A DNA stretch of 64,000 bases from CAZZHG01 sp964653655 (GCA_964653655.1 CAZZHG010000008.1:1-64000); one strand, 5' to 3'. Shown: positions 15,468-23,146, counted from the stretch's first letter. Notes: generated by a model not told the origin, from the letters alone. Made by a program: numbers and translations.

Positions 15468-15988
15468 GCGCCATGCGGGAACAAATCGAAGCCACCAAGA
15501 GTGAAATCAGCGAAGATCTGGCATCCCTGGAAAGTCAGCTCAGAGGAAAGGTGGACAGCGTGAAAGAAGATCTGAGAAAAATCTCTCCCTCCCACCAGAT
15601 TCAGGAAAATCCGCTCTGGGCGCTGGGAGGCTCAATCCTCGCCGGGATCGCCATCGGCGGCTTGATATCCGGAAAAGGCCGGAGCGCTTCATCGCAGGCG
15701 CCGGCCGATCCGGGCAAGCCGAGAGAGCCCGGCAAGTTCGACGACGAGTGGAAACTCGTCAAAGGCGTGGTGATGGGAGCCATCGCGAGAAACTTCGCGA
15801 AGGTGGCCAAGCAAGCCGCGCCCTCGTTGCAGCACGAGATCGACGACGTCATCGGGCGCATCGCCAGCAAAGTCGAAGGGACGCCTCAACACCGGCCCGA
15901 GATCGGCGAGGGAAGCGCCAAGGAATGGTCGCCCGGCTCGGGCGCCGACGCGCCGACCCCCGAAGGGGAAGCCAAAAGTTACCACTGA
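15452..15988 (+). CDS. DUF3618-like membrane-associated protein
   Basis: 178 residues; GGAGA precedes ATG 15452. The N-terminal helix MREQIEATKSEISEDLASLE resembles DUF3618 (paired arginine/glutamate helices before a membrane segment). One hydrophobic glycine-rich segment (about residues 55-72, ALGGSILAGIAIGGLISG) follows, then a linker and a proline/glycine-rich tail. Cotranscribed with the DUF883 and YqjE-like genes, overlapping the latter by 16 bp. It overlaps the convergent Rieske gene by 10 bp. Confidence 0.75.
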   Translation: MAEKLGAMREQIEATKSEISEDLASLESQLRGKVDSVKEDLRKISPSHQIQENPLWALGGSILAGIAIGGLISGKGRSASSQAPADPGKPREPGKFDDEWKLVKGVVMGAIARNFAKVAKQAAPSLQHEIDDVIGRIASKVEGTPQHRPEIGEGSAKEWSPGSGADAPTPEGEAKSYH

Positions 15989-17559
15989 CCCGAATCGGCC
16001 CGGGGCGCTTCGCCCCGGGTCTTCGCGGCCACTTCATCTTCTTCCATTTCAGGCCAGCTTTCCGTCGATACCGGCGTGAGCCCGCTGTGCGCGGGGCCGT
16101 TCACGACTTTTCCTTCAAGATCGAAACGCGAGCCGTGGCAAGGGCAGTCCCAGCTCATCTCCGCCTGATTGAATCTCACGAGACAACCCATGTGAGGGCA
16201 AGTGGGGTTGAAAGCCCGGAACTTCCCGCTTTGTTCGCGAAAGACCGCCGTCTTCTCGCCGTTGACGATCGCGATGGACCCCTCGCCCGGAGAAAGTTCC
16301 TCTAGCTCCTTGGAGGGCGCCAGCCGGTCGTGGACGAAGCACACCGCGAAGTCCTTGTTCTCGGCCAGGTAGTGCGGCACCTCCCCAATTCCGAGCAGGC
16401 GGGTCGCCGCGTACAGATCGCTCCACGGGTTGGCTTCCTGAAGAACCGCGTCCCTAAAGAGAATCGCCGACAGCGTTCCTTGAGTGATACCGTTTCCTCC
16501 AAAACCCGTCGCGACGAACACCTTTCTATCCAAAGCGTTTCGGCCGATGAAGGGCAGCCCATCCAGCGAGTTGATGATCTGACCCGACCAACGGGAGACC
16601 AATTTGGCTCCCGGGATCCGGCGGCCGGCGTACTCCTCGAGAGCCTCGAATCTTTCGTCGGTGTTTTCCCGGCTTCCGGTCTTTCGATCTTCGCCGCCGA
16701 CAATCAGATAGCTCTTTCCGCCGATAAAGGCCGACCGGAGATAGTGGTAAGGATCCTGGCAATCCCAATAGATGCCGGCCAAATCGAGATGGGAAACCTC
16801 CATGGCAACCACGTAGCTACGGTAGGAGGCGACCTTCGTGTGAATGAAAAGCCTGTTGAAAATCGGCGTGTGCGTGCAAACGAGAACGTTGTCGGCCGTA
16901 AGCTCCGCGCTTCCTTCCGCCCGAATCACGCAAGGATCCCCGTCGTCGATATCGAGGACGTTGGTATGCGCATAGATCTTGCCCCCCGCCTCCAGAAAAG
17001 CGGCCGCGAGACCACGGCAATACTCCAGCGGTCTGAGCTCCGCTTGATTTTCGAGCTTCATGGCGCCCCTAACCAGGAACGGCAGCCCCGTCGTCCTGGA
17101 AACGCTGGCTTCGCCACCGAAGGAACGGACCATTTCGCATTCCTCCGAGATTTCTTCGACGTGATCGCCGTCCTCCGTGAAGAGATACCCCGGCACCTTG
17201 CGGAAGCCGCACTCGATGTTTTCTTCCCTCACCAAGGACTCGATTTGCCTCAGCGCCGCGGCTTGAGATTCGAATATCTGCTTCGCCGTTTTCTCTCCGT
17301 GCCGGCTTGCGAGCTCGAAGTAACGCAGGTCGAGCTCGGTCGTCAGGTGCGCGGTGGTAAAGGAGGTGTCTCCTTTTGCAACACCCTGCTTATCGAGAAC
17401 GATGACCGATTTCCCCTTCTGCTGAAGCAGACAAGCCGCCGTCAGGCCCGTGATCCCCGCGCCGACAATGGCGACGTCGCAGGAATCGGAACCCGAAAGG
17501 GTCTCGTCGAGAAAAGGGAGCGAAGATGACGTGGAAGTCCAAATGGATTTGTGGCTCAT
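15979..17559 (-). CDS. FAD-dependent oxidoreductase with C-terminal Rieske [2Fe-2S] domain
   Basis: 526 residues. The N-terminal DAO-type FAD domain begins with CDVAIVGAGITGLTAACLL (dinucleotide fold, about 31-49). The C-terminal Rieske domain carries C-P-H-M-G-C and, 17 residues on, C-P-C-H-G-S-R-F (about 465-495), the complete ligand set. Such fusions are soluble oxidoreductases of unknown substrate, often found with stress genes. The start ATG 17559 agrees with the usual N-terminus of the family. The sigma-54 site ahead is so close that the mRNA leader would be about 3 nt, and no ribosome binding site is seen, so translation may be leaderless. Confidence 0.88.
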   Translation of the reverse strand: MSHKSIWTSTSSSLPFLDETLSGSDSCDVAIVGAGITGLTAACLLQQKGKSVIVLDKQGVAKGDTSFTTAHLTTELDLRYFELASRHGEKTAKQIFESQAAALRQIESLVREENIECGFRKVPGYLFTEDGDHVEEISEECEMVRSFGGEASVSRTTGLPFLVRGAMKLENQAELRPLEYCRGLAAAFLEAGGKIYAHTNVLDIDDGDPCVIRAEGSAELTADNVLVCTHTPIFNRLFIHTKVASYRSYVVAMEVSHLDLAGIYWDCQDPYHYLRSAFIGGKSYLIVGGEDRKTGSRENTDERFEALEEYAGRRIPGAKLVSRWSGQIINSLDGLPFIGRNALDRKVFVATGFGGNGITQGTLSAILFRDAVLQEANPWSDLYAATRLLGIGEVPHYLAENKDFAVCFVHDRLAPSKELEELSPGEGSIAIVNGEKTAVFREQSGKFRAFNPTCPHMGCLVRFNQAEMSWDCPCHGSRFDLEGKVVNGPAHSGLTPVSTESWPEMEEDEVAAKTRGEAPRADSGQW

Positions 17560-17572
17560 GCCGCTTACCGGA

Positions 17573-17588
17573 TGCAACCACCTTGCCA
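17573..17588 (-). promoter_or_regulatory. Sigma-54 promoter for FAD/Rieske gene
   Basis: TGGCAAGGTGGTTGCA on the minus strand. Predicted initiation near 17562 leaves only about 3 nt before ATG 17559. Its -24 box is 7 bp from the -24 box of the divergent site at 17596. Confidence 0.65.
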
Positions 17589-17595
17589 GCGCCGG

Positions 17596-17611
17596 TGGTA
17601 TGGCGCTTGCA
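17596..17611 (+). promoter_or_regulatory. Sigma-54 promoter for 17655 gene and downstream lipoproteins
   Basis: TGGTATGGCGCTTGCA, GG-N10-GC with perfect TTGCA, 44 bp before ATG 17655. Confidence 0.7.
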
Positions 17612-17654
17612 CTTTCAGGCCGTGCCAGGCGCAGCTTCCGGGAAAGGACACGGG

Positions 17655-17936
17655 ATGACGAACCAAAAAAGACATTCAGGCTCGTCGGATCGCCCGAATG
17701 GAGAGGACGGCATGCTCGATTCGGAAGAAGCCGCCGGTATGTTTTTCGAGGCATGGAGCAATTGCGGTACGGAGGAAGAGGAGTCGACGGAGATTTACAT
17801 TCCGCGGCCGAGCGGGAACCGGACCGAACAGCAGCTGCTCTTCAGTCAGCTCTATACGTTGTTCACCGAGCCCTTTGTCGATCCCATGCTCGGGCTCTTC
17901 CACTGCCGAAAACGGAAACAAGATTTGATTCACTGA
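17655..17936 (+). CDS. Small acidic protein of unknown function
   Basis: 93 residues from ATG 17655, with a purine-rich GGAAAGGACACGGG upstream and a sigma-54 promoter 44 bp ahead; a shorter start at an internal Met is possible. The middle is acidic (GTEEEESTEIY), the C-terminus amphipathic with a single LFHCRKRK. No family recognised. It probably begins an operon with the two lipoprotein genes that follow (20 bp and 3 bp gaps). Confidence 0.55.
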   Translation: MTNQKRHSGSSDRPNGEDGMLDSEEAAGMFFEAWSNCGTEEEESTEIYIPRPSGNRTEQQLLFSQLYTLFTEPFVDPMLGLFHCRKRKQDLIH

Positions 17937-17956
17937 AACTGTAGAAAGGAGACCCC

Positions 17957-18292
17957 ATGAAACCCTTAAAATTCTCTCTAGCCCCGTGGCTTGCCGCCGC
18001 GATGCTCGTGGGAGCTTGCGCTTCTTCCCCCGAAAGGGTGTCGACCGAGGTATCGAGGGCCCGGGCGAACTACGTCCGTACCGTCGATAAACGTCTCGAT
18101 ACTTGGGAAAAAGAGGCGGAACACCTGAAGGATCGAAACAAAGGCGGCGATCTGAGGGCCAACGTGCGCGACACGCGCATCGAGTTGCGCAACATGGAAG
18201 CGGCCCCGGCCTCCGAGTGGGACGAGTATCAAAACCGGGTGGACACTCGCCTTCGCCACCTCGAAACCATCGAAAAAGGACTTGCGGAGTAA
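17957..18292 (+). CDS. Coiled-coil lipoprotein
   Basis: 111 residues; AAAGGAG precedes ATG 17957. The signal peptide ends in lipobox MLVGAC (Cys about 21), then a highly charged helical region rich in Arg/Glu heptads (ARANYVRTVDKRLDTWEKEA). No named domain. The next lipoprotein gene starts 3 bp after its stop, indicating coupling. Confidence 0.8.
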   Translation: MKPLKFSLAPWLAAAMLVGACASSPERVSTEVSRARANYVRTVDKRLDTWEKEAEHLKDRNKGGDLRANVRDTRIELRNMEAAPASEWDEYQNRVDTRLRHLETIEKGLAE

Positions 18293-18295
18293 CCC

Positions 18296-18745
18296 ATGAA
18301 AAACAATCTGAAGATTCTAGGTCTATTCGTCTTCCCCGTGCTGCTTGCCCTCACCGGCTGCGGCAAGGAGGACAATCCCCTGCTGAGCGGAGACGACACC
18401 ATCCGCGACATCAGCGCCATCGCCAACACGGCGGATCGGCGTGAACTGGTCGGCAAGAAGGTGGATATCCAGGACGCGAAAGTTCAAAGCGTGGTCGGTA
18501 ACTTCATCTTCTGGGCCGGCGAGCCCCACACGGCGGTTCCCGTGGCCCGCGTGGACAAGATGAACGGACCGGTCAACGATCACGTCCGGTCCGGCGACAA
18601 GGTACGGCTGGTGGGAGTCGTCAGACTCCTGGAGACCGTTGAGGCCGACGACAAGTTCTGGGAATCCGTCAATGAAGACGAGAAAAAGGACATCCTCGGC
18701 GCGAGAATTTACATCGCGGCCGACAACGTCATCATTCTTCCCTAA
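18296..18745 (+). CDS. Lipoprotein with probable OB-fold domain
   Basis: 149 residues. Signal peptide with lipobox LALTGC (Cys about 22). Residues about 50-145 alternate short beta-like strands (KKVDIQDAKVQSVVGNFIFW, KVRLVGVVRLLETV, ARIYIAADNVIIL) in the order typical of small OB-fold or nucleotide-binding-like periplasmic proteins. That fold call is an inference from strand pattern. Last gene before a strong bidirectional terminator. Confidence 0.75.
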   Translation: MKNNLKILGLFVFPVLLALTGCGKEDNPLLSGDDTIRDISAIANTADRRELVGKKVDIQDAKVQSVVGNFIFWAGEPHTAVPVARVDKMNGPVNDHVRSGDKVRLVGVVRLLETVEADDKFWESVNEDEKKDILGARIYIAADNVIILP

Positions 18746-18755
18746 GTAAGAAATG

Positions 18756-18790
18756 AAAGGGCCGGGGGGAGTTCCCCCCGGCCCTTTTTC
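18756..18790. terminator. Bidirectional rho-independent terminator
   Basis: AAAGGGCCGGGGGG (18756-18769) pairs perfectly over 14 bp with CCCCCCGGCCCTTT (18774-18787) around an AGTT loop. T runs occur on either side, so it can serve both the plus-strand lipoprotein operon and the minus-strand YHS gene. Confidence 0.9.
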
Positions 18791-18799
18791 ATTTCCGAA

Positions 18800-19213
18800 T
18801 CAACCGGGCATTACGGTGTCGTCGCGCATCCCATCTTTGACCACGTCATCGGGCGGCTCATCGACGTTGATGGCTTCCTCCCCGTAGGGATCCTTCGCGC
18901 CCTTGCGAGGGTCGAGCTCCGGACGGGAGCCTTTCTGCGTGCGTTGCTGACGGCTTGCCTCGATGGCCTGGTCCGGAACGTGTCCGTGAGGCTCCAGCGG
19001 CTTCACCGTCGCGAGCACCGCATCGGCGGGCTGAACCGGCACGAAGTTCGCCGGATCCTGCTCGAAGGCCGACCGACAGGTTTCGCTGCAGAAATAAAAC
19101 TCCCGGCCGCCGACCTCCGCCGTAAGATCCGTGTGAGAGCTCGCTGCCATCCCGCATACCGGATCAATCCGGGTCTGGGTGTCCCTATTCCGATGCATTG
19201 CATTGCTTTTCAT
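18800..19213 (-). CDS. YHS-domain protein
   Basis: 137 residues. Residues about 16-60 form a YHS/TRASH-type metal-binding domain: DPVCGM at the start and FYFCSETCRSAFEQDPANF at the end. Such domains bind heavy metals or a metal centre and occur alone or attached to copper ATPases. The remaining 75 residues are charged and probably disordered. A sigma-54 promoter lies 64 bp upstream. GGGGTGAAT precedes ATG 19213. Confidence 0.85.
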   Translation of the reverse strand: MKSNAMHRNRDTQTRIDPVCGMAASSHTDLTAEVGGREFYFCSETCRSAFEQDPANFVPVQPADAVLATVKPLEPHGHVPDQAIEASRQQRTQKGSRPELDPRKGAKDPYGEEAINVDEPPDDVVKDGMRDDTVMPG

Positions 19214-19276
19214 TCATTCACCCCAAGGTATTGGCTAAGCCAAAGTATGGTTCTTCCTATCGTGCTCCCTTGCACT

Positions 19277-19292
19277 TGCACCGACAATGCCA
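19277..19292 (-). promoter_or_regulatory. Sigma-54 promoter for YHS gene
   Basis: TGGCATTGTCGGTGCA on the minus strand, GG-N10-GC, 64 bp before ATG 19213. Confidence 0.65.
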
Positions 19293-19433
19293 GCAGCCGG
19301 GCCCTGCCGCGCCGATGGGCGAGTTCATTCTGTGATGCCCCCTGCAACGGTTCGTGACAGCCTGATTCGTTGCCATGGTGGAGTCTGCCACGCGTAATGA
19401 AAGTTGCCGCGGTTCTGCGTGCGCGAGGAAAAG

Positions 19434-19449
19434 TGGTCCGGCACTTGCA
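19434..19449 (+). promoter_or_regulatory. Sigma-54 promoter without a following ORF
   Basis: TGGTCCGGCACTTGCA with perfect TTGCA. No convincing gene follows within 170 bp, but a strong terminator does at 19540, implying a short transcript. Confidence 0.6.
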
Positions 19450-19460
19450 ACATATCGGCG

Positions 19461-19575
19461 TACACAGTGGCGGTTGCGATCCTCCGCGACTGAGATGTGT
19501 GTCAACCATCTCCAGACCAACCCCTATCAAGGATCGATGGCGGGCTTTCCCTTCGGGGAAAGCCCGCTTACCCCC
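19461..19575 (+). ncRNA. Candidate sigma-54-dependent small RNA
   Basis: Predicted from the promoter at 19434-19449 (initiation near 19460) and a perfect 12-bp hairpin with a UUCG tetraloop (19540-19567). The tail is only weakly T-rich (TTACCCCCTCT). The roughly 110-nt transcript has no plausible ribosome binding site plus ORF. It contains a single-stranded-looking CCTCCGCG that could pair with Shine-Dalgarno regions (speculative). The whole stretch 19214-19661 otherwise contains no gene. Confidence 0.45.
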
Positions 19576-19617
19576 TCTAACCTACCCAGCCCTCTTGCTG
19601 TTTCCGTCCTTGGAAAC

Positions 19618-19633
19618 GGGCACGTGGGTTGCA
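19618..19633 (+). promoter_or_regulatory. Sigma-54 promoter for BON-domain operon
   Basis: GGGCACGTGGGTTGCA: GGCACG core and perfect TTGCA, 28 bp before ATG 19662. Confidence 0.7.
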
Positions 19634-19661
19634 TTTTCTTTTATTCGAAACGAGGTGACAC

Positions 19662-20045
19662 ATGTGTCGCATGGCGATTTGGATTCTATTCGGATGCATT
19701 GTTTCGTTGAGTCCCGCTTTGGCCGTGACCGGAGCCGATGTCGGCGCGCGGCGGGATGCGCCCAGTGTCGTCTCCGGCGCGAATCCCAACTCCACCTCTC
19801 GCGACGTGAGATTTCTCCTGGACGCCGAAGAGAGAGCCACTCTCGCTCAAGTACGCAGCGCCCTCGTAAACGACCAGTTCCTTTCCCCGTACGGAAAGAA
19901 CGTCACGCTCCAGATGGATCACGGAAAGCTGGTCATTCGCGGAACCGTTCCCAGCTACTACGAGCGGGCCGAAGTAGAGAGCAGAGCGAAAGGCGTAGTT
20001 GGAAAGATTGACGTCGTAAACGAAGTTCAAGTCATGGCGGAATAG
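19662..20045 (+). CDS. Periplasmic BON-domain protein
   Basis: 127 residues with a signal peptide (about 1-21; alternative start at Met4). Residues about 60-127 form a BON domain: helix TLAQVRSALVNDQFL, strands VTLQMDHGKLVIRGTV, then the helix and final VVNEVQVMAE. BON domains (OsmY, Kon) associate with membranes or phospholipid and are induced by osmotic and envelope stress. Followed after 21 bp by a glycine-zipper protein gene. Confidence 0.85.
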   Translation: MCRMAIWILFGCIVSLSPALAVTGADVGARRDAPSVVSGANPNSTSRDVRFLLDAEERATLAQVRSALVNDQFLSPYGKNVTLQMDHGKLVIRGTVPSYYERAEVESRAKGVVGKIDVVNEVQVMAE

Positions 20046-20066
20046 CGTTTCCGCGAGGAGAGCCCG

Positions 20067-20654
20067 ATGACATTCCAACCGGTCAACAATCGCAACATCA
20101 CCGTCTACGGAATCTTCGACGATCAGATTAAAGTCGAGAACACGATCGAACGGCTGAGAACGAGCGGCTTCCGCTCGTCTGACATCTCGGTACTCTTCGG
20201 AGACGACTCCAATCCGAAAGAGTTCGGTTACCGAAAGGACTCGAAGGCTCCGGAAGGCGCGGTGATCGGCGGCAAACTCGGCGGGGTCCTCGTCGGCTTG
20301 CTCGGCTGGCTCGCCGGGATGGGCTCGCTCGCGGTGCCCGGCTTCGACGCGTTTCTTGCGGCCGGTCCGATCATGGGGGCCTTAAGCGGAATCGGCATCG
20401 GGGCGATGGCGGGCGCGCTTCTCGGCGCCATCATCGGCATCGGAGTTCCCGAGTACGAGGCCAAGCGCTTCTCCGGTCTCGTTAGGCGGGGCAAGGCGCT
20501 GCTCTCGGTACATTGCGATACCCGCGAGTGGGCTACGCAAGCCGAGAGCATCCTGAAGGCAGCTGGAGCCGACGACATCTCCCGGGCCGGAGAGGCGCGC
20601 GCGGACATCCCCGTGGATCCCCACGGACATCCGGAGCAGAGAAAAGCTTCTTAG
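20067..20654 (+). CDS. General-stress-type protein with glycine-zipper membrane segment
   Basis: 195 residues. The N-terminal ferredoxin-like domain (TVYGIFDDQIKVENTIERL, then SDISVLF) resembles the YflT/GSP17M module. The centre (about 65-135) is a glycine- and alanine-rich hydrophobic hairpin (GGKLGGVLVGLLGWLAGMG onward). The C-terminal part repeats an alpha/beta pattern (ALLSVHCDTREWATQAESIL). Such proteins are general stress proteins at the inner membrane. GCGAGGAG precedes ATG 20067. The end overlaps the convergent regulator gene by 4 bp. Confidence 0.75.
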   Translation: MTFQPVNNRNITVYGIFDDQIKVENTIERLRTSGFRSSDISVLFGDDSNPKEFGYRKDSKAPEGAVIGGKLGGVLVGLLGWLAGMGSLAVPGFDAFLAAGPIMGALSGIGIGAMAGALLGAIIGIGVPEYEAKRFSGLVRRGKALLSVHCDTREWATQAESILKAAGADDISRAGEARADIPVDPHGHPEQRKAS

Positions 20655-22114
20655 TTTTCCGACGAAGGGTGGTTGCGGGGCGCGAAGCTGAGCGGAATTC
20701 CGTACTGAGCCGCCTTCCGGTAAAGCGTCACGCGATCGATGCCGAGCAGCTGAGCCGCCCGAGACTTGTTGAAGCCGACTTCCCGTAGAGTCCTGGTGAT
20801 ATGCCGCCGCTCCATTTCCTTGAGCGTGGCCGAAGCGGCGAGCTCTCCCGCCACCTCCTCCGATATCAGGGGCTCGCGGGCCACTGGCGCGACATCACGA
20901 TTGCGGGTGATCTCCTCCGGGAAATCCTCGTAAAACAAAATGGAGGAATTGCTCACCGCCACCGCTCTCTGCACGGCGTGCTCGAGCTCACGGACATTTC
21001 CAGGCCAGCTGTATTGCTTGAGGGACTCGAGAGCGGAATGGGCGATCGCGGTTATCTTCTTTCCCGAAGTTCGGCAAGAAACCGAGACGAAGTGATCCAC
21101 CAGATCGGGGAGATCTTCTATCCGATCCCGCAACGTCGGAATCTGAATCATCATCACTTTCAACCGGAAGTAGAGATCCTCTCGGAACTTTCCCTCTTTA
21201 ATGTAACCCTCGAGATCGCGGTGAGTGGCCGCGACCACTCGGACGTCCACCTTGCGGCTCTCCGTGGAGCCCACCGGCTTGATTTCGCCCTCTTGAATCG
21301 CGCGAAGCATCTTCACCTGAACGCTCGGGGAAATATCGCCGATTTCGTCGAGAAAAATGGTTCCGCCATCGGCCTCCTCGAAAAGCCCGCGCTTGTTGTG
21401 AATGGCTCCCGTGAAAGATCCTTTCACGTGGCCGAAGAGCTCGGACTCGAGAAGCGTATCGGTGAGGGCCGCGCAGTTTACCGTTACGAAGGGACGCGAC
21501 GCCCAGACGCTGAAACTGTGAATGGCGCGGGCGACCAATTCCTTACCCGTGCCGCTCTCCCCTTGAATCAAGACGTTGCCGCGGAAAAGCGCCGCTTTCG
21601 CGATGGAACGGTAGACCGCCGCCATGAGTGGGCTCTTACCGATGAAATCACTCGTAGACGGAACTCCGCGGATCGCATGAACCGCTTCGGGCTCCTTACG
21701 CAGCTTGAGCTGGCGCACGGCCCGATCCACGGCGGTTTTCAGACTCGACTCCAGAGCGTCGAGATCCATGGGCTTCGGCAGATACTCGAACGCGCCGTCG
21801 CGAATCGCGGTGACCGCGGAATCTACGCAGGCCTGGCCCGTGATGAAAAGCATAAGCGTGTTGGGATGAAGTTCCTGAACGAAAGGAATTAGACTCAACC
21901 CATTGCCCGCGCCAAGCCCGATGTCGGAGACGATCACCGGAAACGGGGTTTCCCGGACGGCGGCTTTGGCTTTTTCGAGGTTGCTGGCGAGGGTGACTTG
22001 ATAGCCTTCACTTTCCAGAATTCGGCGGATGAGCTCGCCCATGGGACGGTCGTCCTCCACCACGAGGATATGAATTTTGGCGGAATCCAAACGAGTGTTT
22101 TCCGTTTCCGACAA
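20651..22114 (-). CDS. NtrC-family sigma-54-dependent response regulator
   Basis: 487 residues, TTG start 22114 with GAGG upstream. Receiver domain about 14-130 with acidic pocket E20-D21-D22, phosphoacceptor D64 and K114. AAA+ domain about 155-385: Walker A GESGTGKE, sigma-54-contacting loop GSFTGA (the usual GAFTGA with Ala to Ser), Walker B GGTIFLDEIGD. C-terminal Fis-type helix-turn-helix about 440-480 (NKSRAAQLLGIDRVTLYRK). It activates sigma-54 promoters after phosphorylation. No sensor kinase is adjacent. It is the third gene of an operon starting at the sigma-54 site 22699-22714, suggesting positive autoregulation. Confidence 0.93.
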   Translation of the reverse strand: MSETENTRLDSAKIHILVVEDDRPMGELIRRILESEGYQVTLASNLEKAKAAVRETPFPVIVSDIGLGAGNGLSLIPFVQELHPNTLMLFITGQACVDSAVTAIRDGAFEYLPKPMDLDALESSLKTAVDRAVRQLKLRKEPEAVHAIRGVPSTSDFIGKSPLMAAVYRSIAKAALFRGNVLIQGESGTGKELVARAIHSFSVWASRPFVTVNCAALTDTLLESELFGHVKGSFTGAIHNKRGLFEEADGGTIFLDEIGDISPSVQVKMLRAIQEGEIKPVGSTESRKVDVRVVAATHRDLEGYIKEGKFREDLYFRLKVMMIQIPTLRDRIEDLPDLVDHFVSVSCRTSGKKITAIAHSALESLKQYSWPGNVRELEHAVQRAVAVSNSSILFYEDFPEEITRNRDVAPVAREPLISEEVAGELAASATLKEMERRHITRTLREVGFNKSRAAQLLGIDRVTLYRKAAQYGIPLSFAPRNHPSSEN

Positions 22115-22132
22115 GATGACCTCGTTTCCGAT

Positions 22133-22459
22133 TTAGTGGGCCGGCTTCCTTAGCGGCGAGGATTCGTCCTCGGTGTCCGTTTCTTTCATATCCGAAATAT
22201 CGCCCAGCTCGTCCCCCATCCGCTCGATGTCCGGCACGGGAACTCCGCCGTCGGGACTCAGGGAAATCCCTTCCATATCGCTCGGGGCGGTCGACGTGGC
22301 GTCTTCCGTTCCGCCCCAGCCACCGGGGACGACTTCCCTATCGCCCTCCCCCGTCGCGCTGCCCACGAGAGTCCCCAGCGTAATACCGTCGTTCATGTCG
22401 TCGTCAGCGCTATGTGGCTTTGGATGTCCGTGCTTGCGTGCATCACGTGAAGAATCCAT
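22133..22459 (-). CDS. Small acidic, probably disordered protein
   Basis: 108 residues from ATG 22459, preceded by GAGGGGAG. Very rich in Asp, Glu, Gly, Ser and Pro (for example SADDDMNDGITLGTLVG), no hydrophobic core, so intrinsic disorder is likely. No family recognised. It lies 14 bp after a 42-residue membrane peptide gene and 18 bp before the NtrC-type regulator, in one operon with both; a role in controlling the regulator is possible but unproven. Confidence 0.6.
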   Translation of the reverse strand: MDSSRDARKHGHPKPHSADDDMNDGITLGTLVGSATGEGDREVVPGGWGGTEDATSTAPSDMEGISLSPDGGVPVPDIERMGDELGDISDMKETDTEDESSPLRKPAH

Positions 22460-22473
22460 AAAAGCTCCCCTCG

Positions 22474-22602
22474 TCACCCAAGTGACGACCTGTAACTCAT
22501 TCCCACTACCGCCACGATGACAAACAGCAAAACCAAGTCGAAAAATACCAGCAGTTCTGGTCGCCGCGGCTGGACGTACTTACGTCGGCGCTCCGTTATC
22601 AT
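22474..22602 (-). CDS. Small transmembrane peptide heading the regulator operon
   Basis: 42 residues from ATG 22602 (GGAG 7 bp upstream). A basic N-terminus (ITERRRKYVQPRR) is followed by one clear transmembrane helix (LLVFFDLVLLFVIVAVVGMSY). The gene is too short for routine gene calling, but its ribosome binding site, the sigma-54 promoter 97 bp upstream and tight spacing to the next gene support it. Confidence 0.6.
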   Translation of the reverse strand: MITERRRKYVQPRRPELLVFFDLVLLFVIVAVVGMSYRSSLG

Positions 22603-22698
22603 ACCGTTCTCCGAGTGGTGCCTTAGAAGCCAACTCAACCGGGAAAACCCCAACGAACGCCGGGCTTCGTAAGAAAGAATTACGTTTCTACTTCGTAG

Positions 22699-22714
22699 TG
22701 CATTTCCGATGCCA
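22699..22714 (-). promoter_or_regulatory. Sigma-54 promoter of the regulator operon
   Basis: TGGCATCGGAAATGCA on the minus strand: GG-N10-GC and a TGGCA -24 box. It is 97 bp before ATG 22602. Bases 22715-22864 hold no gene that I can support and are a candidate enhancer region. Confidence 0.65.
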
Positions 22715-22864
22715 GAAATGAGGGGGCTGGAGAACCGCCACAGCATTGAAGCGTGGCCAAAGTAAGCAAATTGCCGCTGGGCAAACCGATGCATTTTGCC
22801 ACCTTGGAGCGCGCAACAGTGGCCAACTGCAACCTATTTCCTACAGTGCCTCCTCAACCAACCA

Positions 22865-23146
22865 CTAGTGTGGCGATTGGGAGCCGTCGTAAACCGGGCC
22901 TTCTCTTTCCAAATCGAAAGTGGGAGGCATCGCGTTCATCTCTTCCGGAGGACCACCGGTCACGGCGCTGATCGCCGTTTCTCTCGGCTCGTTCTTCCGG
23001 ACGGGACCGGGCTTCCGAGAAGAGCGGTTTTTTAGAAACGCGCCCAGGCAGAAACCCGTGGCCGCCGACAAGGCGACCCCAGCGATTCGAAATGCCTCAC
23101 TTTCGTTTCCTGTTTCCGCTTTCCTGTTTCCAGATGCGACCGCCAT
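22865..23146 (-). CDS. Small single-pass membrane protein
   Basis: 93 residues from ATG 23146 with GGAGG 6-10 bp upstream. One hydrophobic, glycine/alanine-rich segment (about 22-40, IAGVALSAATGFCLGAFL) followed by a long basic then acidic tail. No known family; size and layout resemble the other stress-linked membrane proteins of this island. A sigma-54 promoter lies 40 bp upstream, back to back with that of the KGG gene. Confidence 0.65.
   Translation of the reverse strand: MAVASGNRKAETGNESEAFRIAGVALSAATGFCLGAFLKNRSSRKPGPVRKNEPRETAISAVTGGPPEEMNAMPPTFDLEREGPVYDGSQSPH

Noticed and set aside
16330..17529. 399-codon plus-strand ORF opposite the FAD/Rieske gene
   Set aside because: Shadow of a gene with complete FAD and Rieske motifs.
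22778..22793. TGGGCAAACCGATGCA on the plus strand
   Set aside because: It fits the spacing, but no plus-strand gene or terminator follows in 22794-23226; probably chance.
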